From Solicoccozyma terricola (Eukaryota; Basidiomycota; Tremellomycetes; Filobasidiales; Piskurozymaceae), in the NCBI GenBank assembly GCA_001600875.1, contig BCLD01000008.1, positions 362,684 through 426,683 on the forward strand: DNA of 64,000 nt. Direction: 5' to 3'. The notes beneath the pieces are model-generated. The model was not told where the DNA came from. It searched no databases and saw only the letters and a program-made list of their open reading frames with translations. Positions 1 to 10,890 of this stretch are shown here, piece after piece. Position numbers and translations under genes: made by a program. Within the stretch, counting starts at the first letter, position 1; the number at the start of each line of letters is the position of its first letter.

Positions 1-536
1 TCATACATTTCTCCTTCCAGGTCACCCTTGAGCTCGCCAGGATGTTGAGCGATGATTTCCTTCAGCAGGTGGGAAATGGCCGGCGCTTTCTTCCCTTTTA
101 GCATCCCATACTGATCTTCTCCACTCGCAGAACGGTCTCGCGCCGTACGACGCGAACTGTCCGATGTTCAAGACCTCTGGGATGCTTCACAACTACATGA
201 CGTTCCACCGGGAGGCCGTCAAGGCTGTGGAGAACGACGTCACATGGGCAAGGGTGAGGCGACGCAAGGGGGCAAGCTTGATATATTTGTTAGCCACCCC
301 TCTAACGATTTGTCCGTACACCACAGATCCGTGATTCAGCATCGGATATAATCTTCCAACTCAGTCAGCAGAAATTCGAGGTACGTGATGATGCATCCAT
401 GAGGGTCGCAGGGAGTATCACTGAGCAATCCCATCCTCTACAGGACCCCACCACTAACTCTCGCGAAGATATCGAGAAGAATTTAGAGTCTTTGAACACG
501 CAGATCGTGGAGAAGTTTAGGGAGATGCTGGAGTAG
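1..536 (+). CDS. VMA1: V-type H+-ATPase catalytic subunit A, C-terminal end (5' truncated)
   Basis: This is the last part of the nucleotide-binding A subunit of the vacuolar proton pump, which hydrolyses ATP in the V1 sector to acidify the vacuole and Golgi. The window opens inside an intron. Exons are about 21-68, 131-253, 327-380 and 444-536, all with GT-AG borders and consistent phase. The translated end contains LSDDFLQQNGLAPYD, then MTFHREAVKAVEND, then WARIRDSASDIIFQL, then KFEDP, followed by a helical tail ending EKFREMLE. This matches in order the C-terminal helical domain of fungal Vma1, whose yeast copy has EDFLQQNGYSDYD and WAKVREATSDL. The nucleotide-binding domains lie outside the window, so intactness cannot be judged. 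Assignment rests on remembered family similarity and is fairly secure. Confidence 0.82.
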
Positions 537-1053
537 GAAGGACCGAGCCGGGGGTTAGGATTCTGAATATTTGTAGATTCCATAGAACATCGATATTTGA
601 CCTCTATTTCGGAGCCCCACTTACACCGGTTGGTAGAGTGCTTCCCCCCGCACTGCTTTGTCTGCTTTCTCTCGACCCCGGCAAGCCTTCACATATACCA
701 CCCCGATCTTCGGTCGCGACCCGTGATTCGTTTCAGCGGTAGCCCTGGAGCTGCGTCTTCTGCGACAACACGGATAAGCAAGACAGTCTACATACATCCC
801 AGACCAGCACAAATCGTGTAGCTGTAAAGCGGTGTTAGAAACGCACGGGGTTACTGACGAAGGTCTAGAACGATGGTTTCACAGATTCCGCGCGGATACG
901 TGCCCATTTTCCCATCGTCTCATCCGCGAGGTATCAACGGTTCGCTGGGCCTTCTTATAGCTGGGGTATTCCAAAGAACGACTGGCATATCGTTATTTCA
1001 CACCAAACACCAAAACCACAAACCAATCCACCACCACAACAGCACTTTAAACC
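537..1053. other. Intergenic, VMA1 3' flank and promoter of the zinc-ribbon gene
   Basis: No open frame here looks coding. The last 80 bases before the next ATG are rich in CCA and CAA, as in an unstructured 5' leader. I see no RNA gene or repeat. Confidence 0.5.
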
Positions 1054-1548
1054 ATGCGTCGCCGTCCACTTCTCGCCACCGCTGTCGTCGTTGGCGCCTC
1101 TCGTAGTGCTGCTAGACACGAGGTGTCGAAACAGCAACAAGCGCAAGAACAAGCGTTGAACACCCAAGCGAGATATGAGATGGAAGCTCAACAGAGTGCT
1201 GCTCGTGATAAGAAGATCGCGGATGATGCTGCAGCAGCTGCGTTGGCGACTCGAGCTGCAGAAGACCGCGCTCGTGAGCAACAGTATCAGCAACAAGGTG
1301 GTTATCCTCAACAGCAAGGTGGTTATCCTCAGCAGGGTTATCCTCAGCAGGGTTATCCTCAGCAGCAGGGTTATCCTCAACAGCCGCAGGGTTATCCGCA
1401 ACAACAGCAAGCGCCGCCTCAGTTCGCAGGCGACCAGGCACCCCCTGTTGGAGGATCGGGAAAGCCAAAGTTTTGTGCTGGTTGTGGACATCGTCTTTCT
1501 GAAGGTGTAAGATTCTGTGGAGAGTGTGGGACTCAAGTTCAAGGATAA
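1054..1548 (+). CDS. Small zinc-ribbon protein with GYPQQ repeats
   Basis: A single-exon gene of 164 residues. The N-terminus (MRRRPLLATAVVVGASRSAA) is basic then mildly hydrophobic. A Gln/Ala-rich helical stretch follows (about residues 25-75), then six or so imperfect GYPQQ repeats (about 82-120). The C-terminus is a compact zinc ribbon with two Cys pairs, CAGCG and CGECG, spaced about 15 residues apart. Similar short proteins with an MRRRPL start and a terminal CxxC-CxxC ribbon are common in filamentous fungi and basidiomycetes, but I know of no established function. The Gln-Tyr-Pro repeats suggest a disordered, possibly condensate-forming segment, which is inference. The start is the only in-frame ATG near the 5' end. 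Confidence 0.75.
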   Translation: MRRRPLLATAVVVGASRSAARHEVSKQQQAQEQALNTQARYEMEAQQSAARDKKIADDAAAAALATRAAEDRAREQQYQQQGGYPQQQGGYPQQGYPQQGYPQQQGYPQQPQGYPQQQQAPPQFAGDQAPPVGGSGKPKFCAGCGHRLSEGVRFCGECGTQVQG

Positions 1549-2361
1549 TGGGACCTGTGTGAATGAATAGAGTACGTCCCTCTTTTTTGCTATCGATCGA
1601 TGTCTGCGTTTCTTTATACCGACCCTTTTGGCCCTTATTCTTACAGCCCATATCTGCGCTCTGGCTGTTTTTCAACACACGAATTCCGCGTTTCGTTAAA
1701 CTGCAAAGATACATCCTGTTCTTGTGTGTATAAGAAATTCTCCCCGATTGTTGGTTCAAGGAGCGTATGTTTCGATCTTCCCTTTGTGTTGTAGGGTCGT
1801 GAAGCGAGATGGGGGGGGAAGTTGGATAAGTCGGGGGGTTTGTAACCGAACAAACACCAGTAATTGAATCATAATCTTTTTTAATATCGCAACTCGAAAG
1901 TCCCGAGTTTGAAGGCTGTTAGTAAACCACACATCCTAATAGCTCTGCGACCTCGACAGGTGGACACATGTGAACCATCGATAACGACGTCTAGGACGCC
2001 GAGGCATGTCCGATGGGCGCGGTGTCCGCGATTCGCTGTGTCCGATACGCGATAGAATGACGATCGATATAGAGGGTGGGGAAGAGGAAGGACAACCTCT
2101 CTCTATCTTACGCTGCCTCGCCGGCGGTCCTTTGCAGATGGTCTTACACATGCCGTAGACCCTTACGTTGAGTGCACGCGTTATCATCGTGTATCGGTCA
2201 ACGCCGCGAGGGAGAGAGCAGGGTAGAGGGGGGTGTCATCGTCAGCTCAAGTGATCAAAGGAGAACGAGACCGAGACCATAGTCAGGGAGAGCACTGGTA
2301 TATCATACACAGCTCCTATGCTCCCACCGCCATCCCGACAACAACACAGACAAGTCAATCC
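1549..2361. other. Intergenic, no gene recognised
   Basis: About 810 bases between the zinc-ribbon gene and the amine oxidase. Several short open frames exist on both strands, but none shows a domain, splice pattern or composition that supports translation. No tRNA-like B box was found. Confidence 0.45.
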
Positions 2362-5300
2362 ATGCCATCACCCAACGTCGCAGACGACAAACTCGATCGA
2401 GAGCCTCTCGTTCCCCAGGAACACAATGATACAGATCATACACTCGCACTTGCTCAAGCCCAAACCTCTCTTCGATCCGCACGTCGTCTTGCATTCCTCT
2501 TTGCTGGACTCGTACCACTCACTTGCTTCTTAGTCTGGTGCAGTCATCATGTCCCACCAGGACGAGGCGCGATGGTATTAGGTGTCAACGACGAGTTGAA
2601 AGATGCAAGTGGGAGATATGGGACTTGTGACGTAGCGAAATTTCGTCCAGTCAAAGCTCCACATGAAAACGTTTGGCGTAATCTCGATATCGATGAAGCC
2701 AAGGACATTCGAAGTTGGTTATTCAACAAGGAGCAAGGATTGAATTTGACTACCAATGTGCTTTCTGGGCCTAAGTGGGTGTGGTGGTGGTGGTGGTGGT
2801 GGTGGTGGTGGCGACTAAACGTGTAACTACAACAGGACTGACGATAGAGCATCTTTTCTTGATAGGGACAACACCATTTTCATCATTGAAGCTTATCGTC
2901 TCAAGAAAAAGGATGTCTTGGCCTATATCGATGAAGATGGACCTGAACCTGAACGTTATGCGCATGTGAGAGGACTATTCACCGCGCTTCACTCATTTCT
3001 TTCTCCACAACTACCGCCTCGTACTAATCTCCCCCCCCCCCCCCTCTTCTCTTGACTACCACTTCTATCAGGCCATCATTAATCACCCATCTCACTCTGC
3101 CTACGTATCTTATCCTCATATACGAGATTACTTGATAGGTCCTTTACCGATTCGAGAAGGAGTTACTACAATCCAACCGCTGGAAGCAGGTTATACGAAC
3201 GGTATCATTCCATGGAACGGTAAGTCTTTCTCTGTGATAAGGAGGTATTCTACCCCACCGCGGGGGGGGGGAGGGGGCGGGGGGAACATCATATTGATGA
3301 GAGATGGTTCTCGACGTTAAACCCCAGGTCGATTGATGGGATATAATGATATGCCTACTGTCGCTCGTTTTCTGCAACAGACTTTTCATCCATTGGCTGA
3401 AATGACAATGTGAGTGGATAATCATGGTCGCGGGTTGCGATTGCTCAGTTATATTGGAACATGACTAAATTGGCGATTGCCCTTGGGATTACGCCAGGGA
3501 TCTATTTGGTGCGTTCTCAGCGTCCCACGTAACCCCCCCCCCCCCCCCCCCCCCGCCCCCAACAACCACCCCCCGGGGAGGCGGTCGTCCTGCTAACTAA
3601 TTCTTAATCTCAGGTGTCCGAGCTGATGGATATGCTAATGATACCATGATGATGGGAGGTCAAGCTCCGTCATCATTCGATGGCACCTGGCGTCGATTCT
3701 GGGTACCCTTGAAGATGGTTTCTTCTGGACTTTGGCTACACCCTCTTGATTGTCAACTTTATATCGATACCAGCGATCCGACTGAATCTTATAAGATCCT
3801 CAAGGTGTATTATAACAGTCAAATCTTTCACTCCTTGGATGACTTTGTAAATAAATGGAAGGATGGATCATTGAAGAGAGGGAAGAAACCGATTGCGATT
3901 AAAGATGATACTGATTGGTCGACGAGGAGTAGGAAAGGGAATAAGCGAGATTTGGATGACATTGCGGGACCTAGGTCGGTTTCGGTGAGTGTTTTCATAC
4001 GACGAGAAAAGATGTTGTGAGGCTTTGTGAGATTGACATGGTTTCGGGTTGATAGTTCGATGGACAGAGGTTCCGTTACGATGAAAAGGAGAAATATGTT
4101 ACCTACAGTCAGTGACCACCGACCTTGCCATAACTACTTCCCTAACGACCCCATTTCTTAACCTCTTTTCTTCAAACCCTCGGCAGTGGGATGGGCTTTT
4201 TACATGGGCTTTGAGCGTGACATGGGTCTCAACTTCTGGGATATCAACTTCCGAGGCGAGAGGATCATCTATGAGCTTACACCTCAAGAGGCTATGGCTC
4301 AGTATTGTGAGTTGTCCGTCGTGCAATTTTTCGCCGACCTGTAACTCACAATTTCAATCCCTGCCTAAGCTGGAATGGACCCCGCGCAATCCACAACGAT
4401 CTGGCTCGATCGAGCGTTCGGTATGGGTGCTCTGACTCGTGAGCTTATGGTTGGATACGATTGCCCTGCGGACGCCCTTTACCTTCCTACCACCGTACAC
4501 ACTACAATGGGGACTATCGTCCAGCAGAATGCTATATGCATCTTTGAAGAGGATGTTGGCAGACCGCTGAGCCGGCATTGGGGCAACATGGGCAAAGATG
4601 AAATGGGAGTGAGTGGAGTCCGTCTCTTGTGGGCGAGTTTTTGTTGACTCTGAAGCTCTGTACCCAGGCTATCAAGGGCTACGCTCTCCGCGTCCGCTCG
4701 ATTGCAACTATTGGAAACTATGACTACCTCGTGGGTGATACAGCGGCTTCTCGTACACCACGACTGACACACTCAATCACTACAGTTCGAGTACGGTTTC
4801 CAGCTCGACGGAACGTTGGAGGTCCGATGTGAGTGACAAAGTAGCCGACTACCGCCACGACCGATGGCTAAGACAGCAATATCGTGCAGTCTCGGCCAGT
4901 GGCTACTTGCAAGGTGGCTTCTGGGATGGCAATCCAGAACGCGAAGCCTATGGTACCCGCATTAGAGAGACTACTATGGGTGCGCTGCACGATCACGTTA
5001 TTAATGTGAATACCACCCCTTTGGTACTTGTCGAGACCACCGCCTGATCCCTTGACCTTTCTTTAACAGTACAAGGTCGATATGGACATCGGCGGTACCA
5101 AGAACTCGATCAAGGCGATCACGCTCGAAAATGTGAAGCAGCACCTCGATTGGTATGATGAGGATTGGGGCACGTCCGAATACCAGCAGCAGATCGTGCA
5201 TCGACCCATCAAGACCGAGGACGATGGCAAGATGGATTATGGTGCCAACTCGGGCGGCATGTACGTTATTCAAAGTGAGAAAACGAACGCATGGGGTGTA

Positions 5301-6197
5301 CCAAGAGGAGTGAGTGAACGAGGCGGCATGTTGGACTGCTGCATGGTGTTGATCTGTGTCTCCATCATAGTACGCCATCCATCCTGGGGCAAGCAACATC
5401 CATCTCACCAACCTCAATGCGAAGCGGACCCTTCACAACGTCGAGTGGGCGAAGCACTCGCTCCACGTCACTCGCACCAAGGACTCGGAACCATACAGCA
5501 GTCATTTTTTGAACATCAATTTACCGGGAAAGCCTCGTATGTCTGAACACCTATTAGGTGGGTATGCAGTGGCTGATCAGCATTCACTCCACAGCCGTCG
5601 ATTTCGGTACCTTTTTTGATGGCGAATCTCTCGAGCAGGAGGACTTGACCCTCTGGCTCAATCTCGGTACCCACCACATTCCTCGGGCTGAAGATTCTCG
5701 TGAGTATGGGATTGAATCGCAGGACTGCCGGTATGTTCCATGACTGAGGCGCGGGTATTCAGCCCATACCCTCACGAACGTTGCCACTTCGTACCTCCTA
5801 CTCATCCCGTACAACTTTAATGATTACGATGTCTCCATGGAGTAAGCAACCCGCCGCGCCGCGTAGATGACCACGATAGCGAACACTGATGGTATATTAT
5901 CTTACACGTCGCATACAGAATGCAAAACGCCGTCCTCATCAACGAGGGAGCTCCAGGGCAGTCCTGGCAAGCTGCCGGAGACGTCGAAGAATCGATGTGC
6001 ATTCCTAAGCGACTGGAACCATTCTCGTACTCTGGCATGGTCGACATGTATGGCGAGGAAGGGTTCCAGAAGTTGAGCACGGAGGTTGTTCGGGAGGGTG
6101 AGTGGGGTGGGGGAAGGGAGGGGGCGTTGGAAGGAAGAAGACTGACGACTTGTTAACATCAGCGGAGAGTATTCACGGTTTCAGGGCCAGCTTGTAG
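2362..6197 (+). CDS. Membrane-anchored copper amine oxidase (primary-amine oxidase)
   Basis: Oxidises primary amines to aldehydes with release of ammonia and hydrogen peroxide, using copper and a self-processed topaquinone. I assembled 18 exons (2362-2774, 2866-2965, 3072-3219, 3328-3409, 3498-3508, 3614-3984, 4056-4107, 4187-4306, 4370-4608, 4668-4730, 4786-4828, 4890-5005, 5070-5309, 5371-5536, 5595-5699, 5763-5841, 5919-6097, 6163-6197) giving 853 residues. The topaquinone tyrosine lies in TIGNYDY, the active-site base region in YDCPADALYLPT, the first two copper histidines in LHDHVINYKVD, and the conserved C-terminal block in GTHHIPRAEDS. A single N-terminal hydrophobic helix (RLAFLFAGLVPLTCFLVW) preceded by a short polar tail predicts a type II membrane anchor. 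The upstream in-frame start codon is GTG, so the first ATG was chosen. Exon 5 is only 11 nt. Intron 1 carries a TGG microsatellite and others carry C runs. Confidence 0.93.
2778..2811 (+). repeat. TGG microsatellite in amine oxidase intron 1
   Basis: About ten uninterrupted TGG/GTG triplets begin right after the splice donor at 2775. The run lies wholly inside the intron, so it should not change the protein. Confidence 0.8.
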
Positions 6198-6519
6198 TCG
6201 TGGGAGGTTATAATTATGCGTTTGTCATTCATTAGAGGTGATTCCTATTTTTTTTTGGTATGCGTGAGCGAGTTTGTTAGAGGTGGACAGGGACTTGATG
6301 TCATTATGAATTCATAGTCGGAAGGAGGTCATAGTGCATCTCAATATTACCAGGAACAGGTTAGTAACCCGGTCCGGGCTATTTTCGGCGACAAACCTGA
6401 AACCCGACCTCCACTTTTGGGCATTCGCTGGCATTTCCCGATCTCATCTCTTATCATCCTATCAGCAGCTCTCCCCTTTCATCGTCTGCATTCACAACAT
6501 TCATCATCATCAGCTCACA
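6198..6519. other. Intergenic, promoter of the SDR gene
   Basis: About 320 bases between two co-directional genes. The last 70 bases are rich in CATCA and CTC, typical of a 5' leader. Nothing else stands out. Confidence 0.45.
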
Positions 6520-7940
6520 ATGCCTTTCACCATCGATTTCACTGGCAAGGTGAGTATGATCATCATTCTCTTCCATCTGCCTTACTGATCCCCCTCTCCT
6601 CGCATCCCCATCTAGACCTTCGTCGTTGTAAGTAACCCCCCTGACCCCTGGCTATTGCCTCACTACTAAACGAACTTCGATTTCCTTTCGCAGACAGGCG
6701 GAAACCGTGGTATCGGAGGTGTCCTCTCCAAAGCCATCGCCGACGCTGGTGGCAACGTAGCCATCCTCTATCGATCTTCTCCGTCCGCTCCTCAATTCGC
6801 GTCCGATCTTGCTAAGGAGACTGGTCGTAAGATCAAAGCTTACCAGTGTGACGTGACCGACCAGAAGAGGGTTGGCGAAGCTTTTAATGAAGTCTTGGCT
6901 GATTTTGGAATGTTCCATGGTGTCGTGGCGGTGGGTTGATAGGGATGATGAAGCGGTTTTGAGATGATAGCAAGAACTGATTTATGGATACCCCTTTGTT
7001 GTAAGAATGCCGGTGTTGCTATTGTGAAGCCTGCTCTGGAGATTGGTTTGGAGGAGTTTGACTGTGAGTGTCGGAAGAGAGGATTGCTACAGGGGTTTGT
7101 TTTTTTGGTTCTCGCTGAAGTTGCTTCTCTGATATCACCCTCCAGTCATGTGTACGATCCATGATTCCCCTTACGTTCTTCTCAATTTGATGTAACGCTA
7201 ACCCGCCTCTCATGCCCTGTCCGTAGACAAGACCAATGTGTTTGGAGTCTTCAACACCGCTCAAGCTGCTGCGAAAATCTGGATAGATAAAAAGTACACC
7301 GAGGGTACGTGTCGTTGTGTGGCTTATCCATTGCCTATCAAGCTGATTGAGCGTCAACATCGGACATAGGTTCAATCGTGGTCATTTCTTCAATGTCATC
7401 CCAGATTTACAATCAATGTGGTCTTAACAAACCATTGATGCATGTTCGTACTTCCCCCTCCTCCCACTCGGGACGCTGAAACCCAACTGAAAACCTCGTC
7501 TTCTCGTTGCAGGTCTTTTACAACTCCTCCAAGGCGGCTGTGTCTTCCATGACCAAAGCTCTTGCTGCAGAATGGGCTCCGTAGGTTACATTTTCCCCTG
7601 GTTCATCTTGAACCCATTATCACCAACTGAACTTTTTTGTCCTAATAGTTACGGCATCCGCTTGAACATCGTATCCCCAGGTTACGTCTCCACCGAGCAA
7701 TCCGGTGTCCACCCAAAGGAACAACGAGAGTTTATGGCTGCTTCCACCCCATTGCAAAGGGTAAGTAGTTGACCATACCCATTGGGGATCCCATGAACAC
7801 ACTGTATTGATACACGGGGTGAAATCCAGTTCTCCGAGCCCAAGGAACATGCTGGTCAGGTGCTCTTACTTCTCAGCGAGTACTCTAGTTACCACACTGG
7901 ATCGGAAATCTTCATTGATGGAGGGTTCTTGATCTACTGA
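6520..7940 (+). CDS. NADP-type short-chain dehydrogenase, mannitol/sorbose reductase-like
   Basis: A classical short-chain dehydrogenase of 261 residues, probably a sugar or polyol reductase in the cytosol. Ten exons were resolved: 6520-6549, 6616-6627, 6694-6930, 7006-7063, 7146-7151, 7227-7304, 7370-7443, 7513-7580, 7649-7760, 7830-7940. The cofactor glycine motif is TGGNRGIG, the NAG motif is intact, and the active site is SMSSQIYNQ followed by YNSSKAAV (Ser, Tyr and Lys present). The block KALAAEWAPYGIRLNIVSPGY and the end FIDGGFLIY match fungal mannitol 2-dehydrogenase and sorbose reductase relatives; substrate is inferred from that likeness only. Exons 2 and 5 are 12 and 6 nt, unusually short, yet each is needed to keep frame and motif continuity. 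Confidence 0.9.
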
Positions 7941-8311
7941 GATGTGGCAATTGGGGGGCAGGACGGCCATTTGAAGACATGACTATGAAACATGGCAATG
8001 AAACATGACACATTAGTTCGTTTAAGCGAGATGAGATCGATGAGCTTGCAGTCCCTGTCCATGTCCGAGCAAGAAAGCAGGCCCACCAGTCCAAGGCAAT
8101 CGCTGTGAACATGCGTCACGTTCGAAAATAAGCAGCTCCATTATCCATCGTTAAAGGAGCTGACTGGCTGTATGTATGAATAGTATTCAACTTTAGAGTC
8201 GGCGTCGAACATACAAAGCCCAATAATAATCGTCAAACATCCGTTGACCTCTTCCTCCTAACGACGACGAATATGTTCCCCTATGATAAACAGACATGAC
8301 CCTCGAGACGC
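7941..8311. other. Convergent intergenic spacer
   Basis: Holds the 3' ends of the SDR gene (+) and the uncharacterised gene (-). No further coding signal was seen. Confidence 0.5.
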
Positions 8312-10346
8312 TCAACGTCTCGCTCTCGCCTTCAGCTCTGCCCCACGCTCCTTCTCCTTCAGCCATTCGATCCTATCTCCAAATCGCTTGTCAATTACAC
8401 CCTGACGATCGCGTACATCCTTCAGACTATTCAACAGGTCGTGAATCCTTCGCACATCCATCGTGGTAAGCTTGTGAGCGTAAGGTCCGGTCAACGTGGT
8501 CACTGTGGCGGCATTAGAGTAAGGTATGGATGTCCGATCGATCGATGAAGGTCTGTATGTTGGTGGTGTCTTGGATGGTGTGGTAGGATAAGACGCTTCC
8601 GTACGAGGTTGTGGCAGCAGCGGTCTCTCGTGGTTGGTGAGAGAGTCGACGACAGAGCTATTTCTTGACCTACTCGTCCTCCTGTCGTCGCGAATTGCTT
8701 TCAAGTCTTTTGGAGCATACAACTCCTCATTTGACAATTCCTCCATCCGTTTGAGAGAGTGACCTTGACGACTTGGAGACGACTTACTTGCGCCACTTGC
8801 CTGTCTTGATGACGAGGGAGACGCGGGAGACGTGATCCCAGGGGCAAAGAAGCTCGCTTCTCCTCCCCTCGGCACCGCAAGCAGTTTTGAGTCCGATCTA
8901 GACCTCGCCATACTTTGGCGGTTGTGTGGTGCCTCTGAGGCAGGAAGATCATCCATCCGATTGTCCATCAAGACACTGACGTCCGCTTCGGTCACCCCGA
9001 GCTCTCCACAGATATCATTCGCCACCTCTTCGAACGCTTGGTGTATGATGTGTTTCTGTTGTATTACGATTTCCATCTCTGCGTGTATGTCTGACGCCGT
9101 CGTATCGGAAACGATGAAAAGAGATGGCGGAGCATCTATGGGTAAATCATATTCCAGATCAAATGCAATGACGGAATCTTGAGGGTCTGCAGTAAATGAA
9201 GACCGTCGACCGATTCCAGATAGTCGTGATCGGAACGAGCTAGCACCTGATGACTTCCTCGTGATCTTTGGAGCGATACCACCCGATGTGGATTGGAGTT
9301 GATGATCTGTGTCTAGTCCGCTGTAAGTTGATAGAGGAGCAGTCGAGTCAAGTCCTTGATCAGTGTGCACCTGTCGTATGACAAATGCAGAAGGCGGTGG
9401 TTGACGTGATTTACCGATCGAAGCAGCTGATGATGGCATGTCATGTACCGACGAGGATAGTCGCCTAGAGGACCGTCTTCCAGGGTGATGAGACGATGTA
9501 GCTTCGATGGAATGAGTGTGGGTGGATGATCGGGTTGCTTGGGTCGTTCGAAGCAGAGGTAGAGTCTCTGGCGTGAGAAGAGCTGATCGGGTCGTCGGCT
9601 GCGTTCTGGAAAGATGTCCTCGCAGGGCGCATGTTCGTAATAGACGGTAATCCTCATCACTATGTATAAACGACATCCTTTCATGTTGATCAGCAGAGTA
9701 GGATAGATCGACAAACTTCTTGATCTCACTTACTCAATCAGAGCAGAGTCATTCGCTCTCTCTAGATGTCTCAGTCTCCTTGATAGTTTTCTTTCGCTGG
9801 TTGCCATCGGATAGTCAGCAGGGACGTTTCGCCTTCGAGTTAATGTTCTCTCTCACCTTCCTACTGCATTGTCGCTATAGGATTCGAACAGAGCTCCCAC
9901 CGATACCACACTGTCCCTCTTCCTGGTATTATGAACGACCTCCTCTGTTACCCGTTGGGAATCGGGAGGTATTCTTGGAGTGGACGGTATATGCTTGGAA
10001 GGTGTGGCCGGTGGGATATCGAGCCGGAAGTGAGCCCAAGCCTTGGAGTGAGATCTGGAGATGAGGTTGTACTATTTCGAAATGCGAGCAATCAGTCGGT
10101 GACCCCGCTCGAGCCGCCACCAACATCAAGACCTACCCATCTCTCCTTTGTAGCCTTTCCGTCTTCAACTATGTTGGGAATCCTTCCAAACCTGGATTTG
10201 GTTTGAGGATTTGGTTGTCTTGCTTTCTCCCCTCCCTTGATCGCTGACTGGGTAGGTATTGATGGATTTCGTCCACCTTGAACGGGCGCGGACTTGGGCG
10301 GTTTACGCGGTGTAGAGGAGGAAGTGAGGGATGAGAAGAACCCCAT
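8312..10346 (-). CDS. Uncharacterised 617-residue protein
   Basis: I assembled four exons on the minus strand: 10137-10346, 9857-10071, 9734-9796 and 8312-9677, with GT-AG borders and matching phases (210, 215, 63 and 1366 nt). The first exon gives MGFFSSLTSSSTPRKPPKSA; an ATG at 10367 is an alternative start. Joining exons 3 and 4 gives LERANDSALIEMSFIHSDED, a smooth helical stretch, which supports the model. The middle (roughly residues 325-400) is a better-ordered segment containing VIAFDLEYDLPIDAPPS and a helix with HQAFEEVANDICGELG. The rest is Ser/Pro/Arg-rich and likely disordered, and the end is a basic coiled-coil-like helix (RIEWLKEKERGAELKARARR). I do not recognise the family. The neighbours give no functional clue. 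Confidence 0.7.
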
Positions 10347-10890
10347 AACAACGATATGATTAATCAATTACGATATCTCTCCTTGATTCCACAGATTGCA
10401 TAGTTGTTGTGCAGGCTACCCAACCGAACATCATTCGAGAGCTAAAGGAGGACTTGCGGGCCTATGGAGAAAGCTGTTGCGTTTCAGCGGACCTGATGAA
10501 ATGTCAAGTGTGAATCAAAAAGGGACCTGGGGTATGGCTCTTAGCCTCGCACCATCCCTGTTCCCAGTCTCCGTGACGATCGCTGCTGGATGTGTTCACC
10601 ATCATCATTCCATTCAATGTTCATTACCATTCATTCCCTTCGTGCTCGGGTCTTCGGGGATTGACCGCCGAGAACGGGGACACCGCGGATCGGGTGGCGA
10701 ATTGGTTCCTGGGCTTGTTTTCTCTCTGATCCTCTAGCTTGGAGAAGACCGTTTGGACACAGCTGAAGGAGGCCACCTAGAGGATCAAGGATGTGCACTC
10801 GAGATAGGGTGTTCATTCGAGAGGATCATTCGCAAGTGGACCGATGGTGGCGTCATGACATCTAATAACCAAAAACGTAAAACGTAGATA
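10347..10890. other. Intergenic between two minus-strand genes
   Basis: This is the 3' flank of the CSC1-like gene and the promoter of the uncharacterised gene. I see no repeat, RNA gene or well-formed coding exon. Confidence 0.45.

Noticed and set aside
1112..1759. 215-codon minus-strand frame opposite the zinc-ribbon gene
   Set aside because: It is a shadow of the GYPQQ repeat region; the plus-strand frame ends in a real zinc ribbon.
9857..9900. GTTCGAATCC (minus strand), the T-loop core of a tRNA
   Set aside because: Flanking bases do not form a T stem or acceptor stem, and the stretch codes for part of exon 2 of the uncharacterised gene in a consistent frame.
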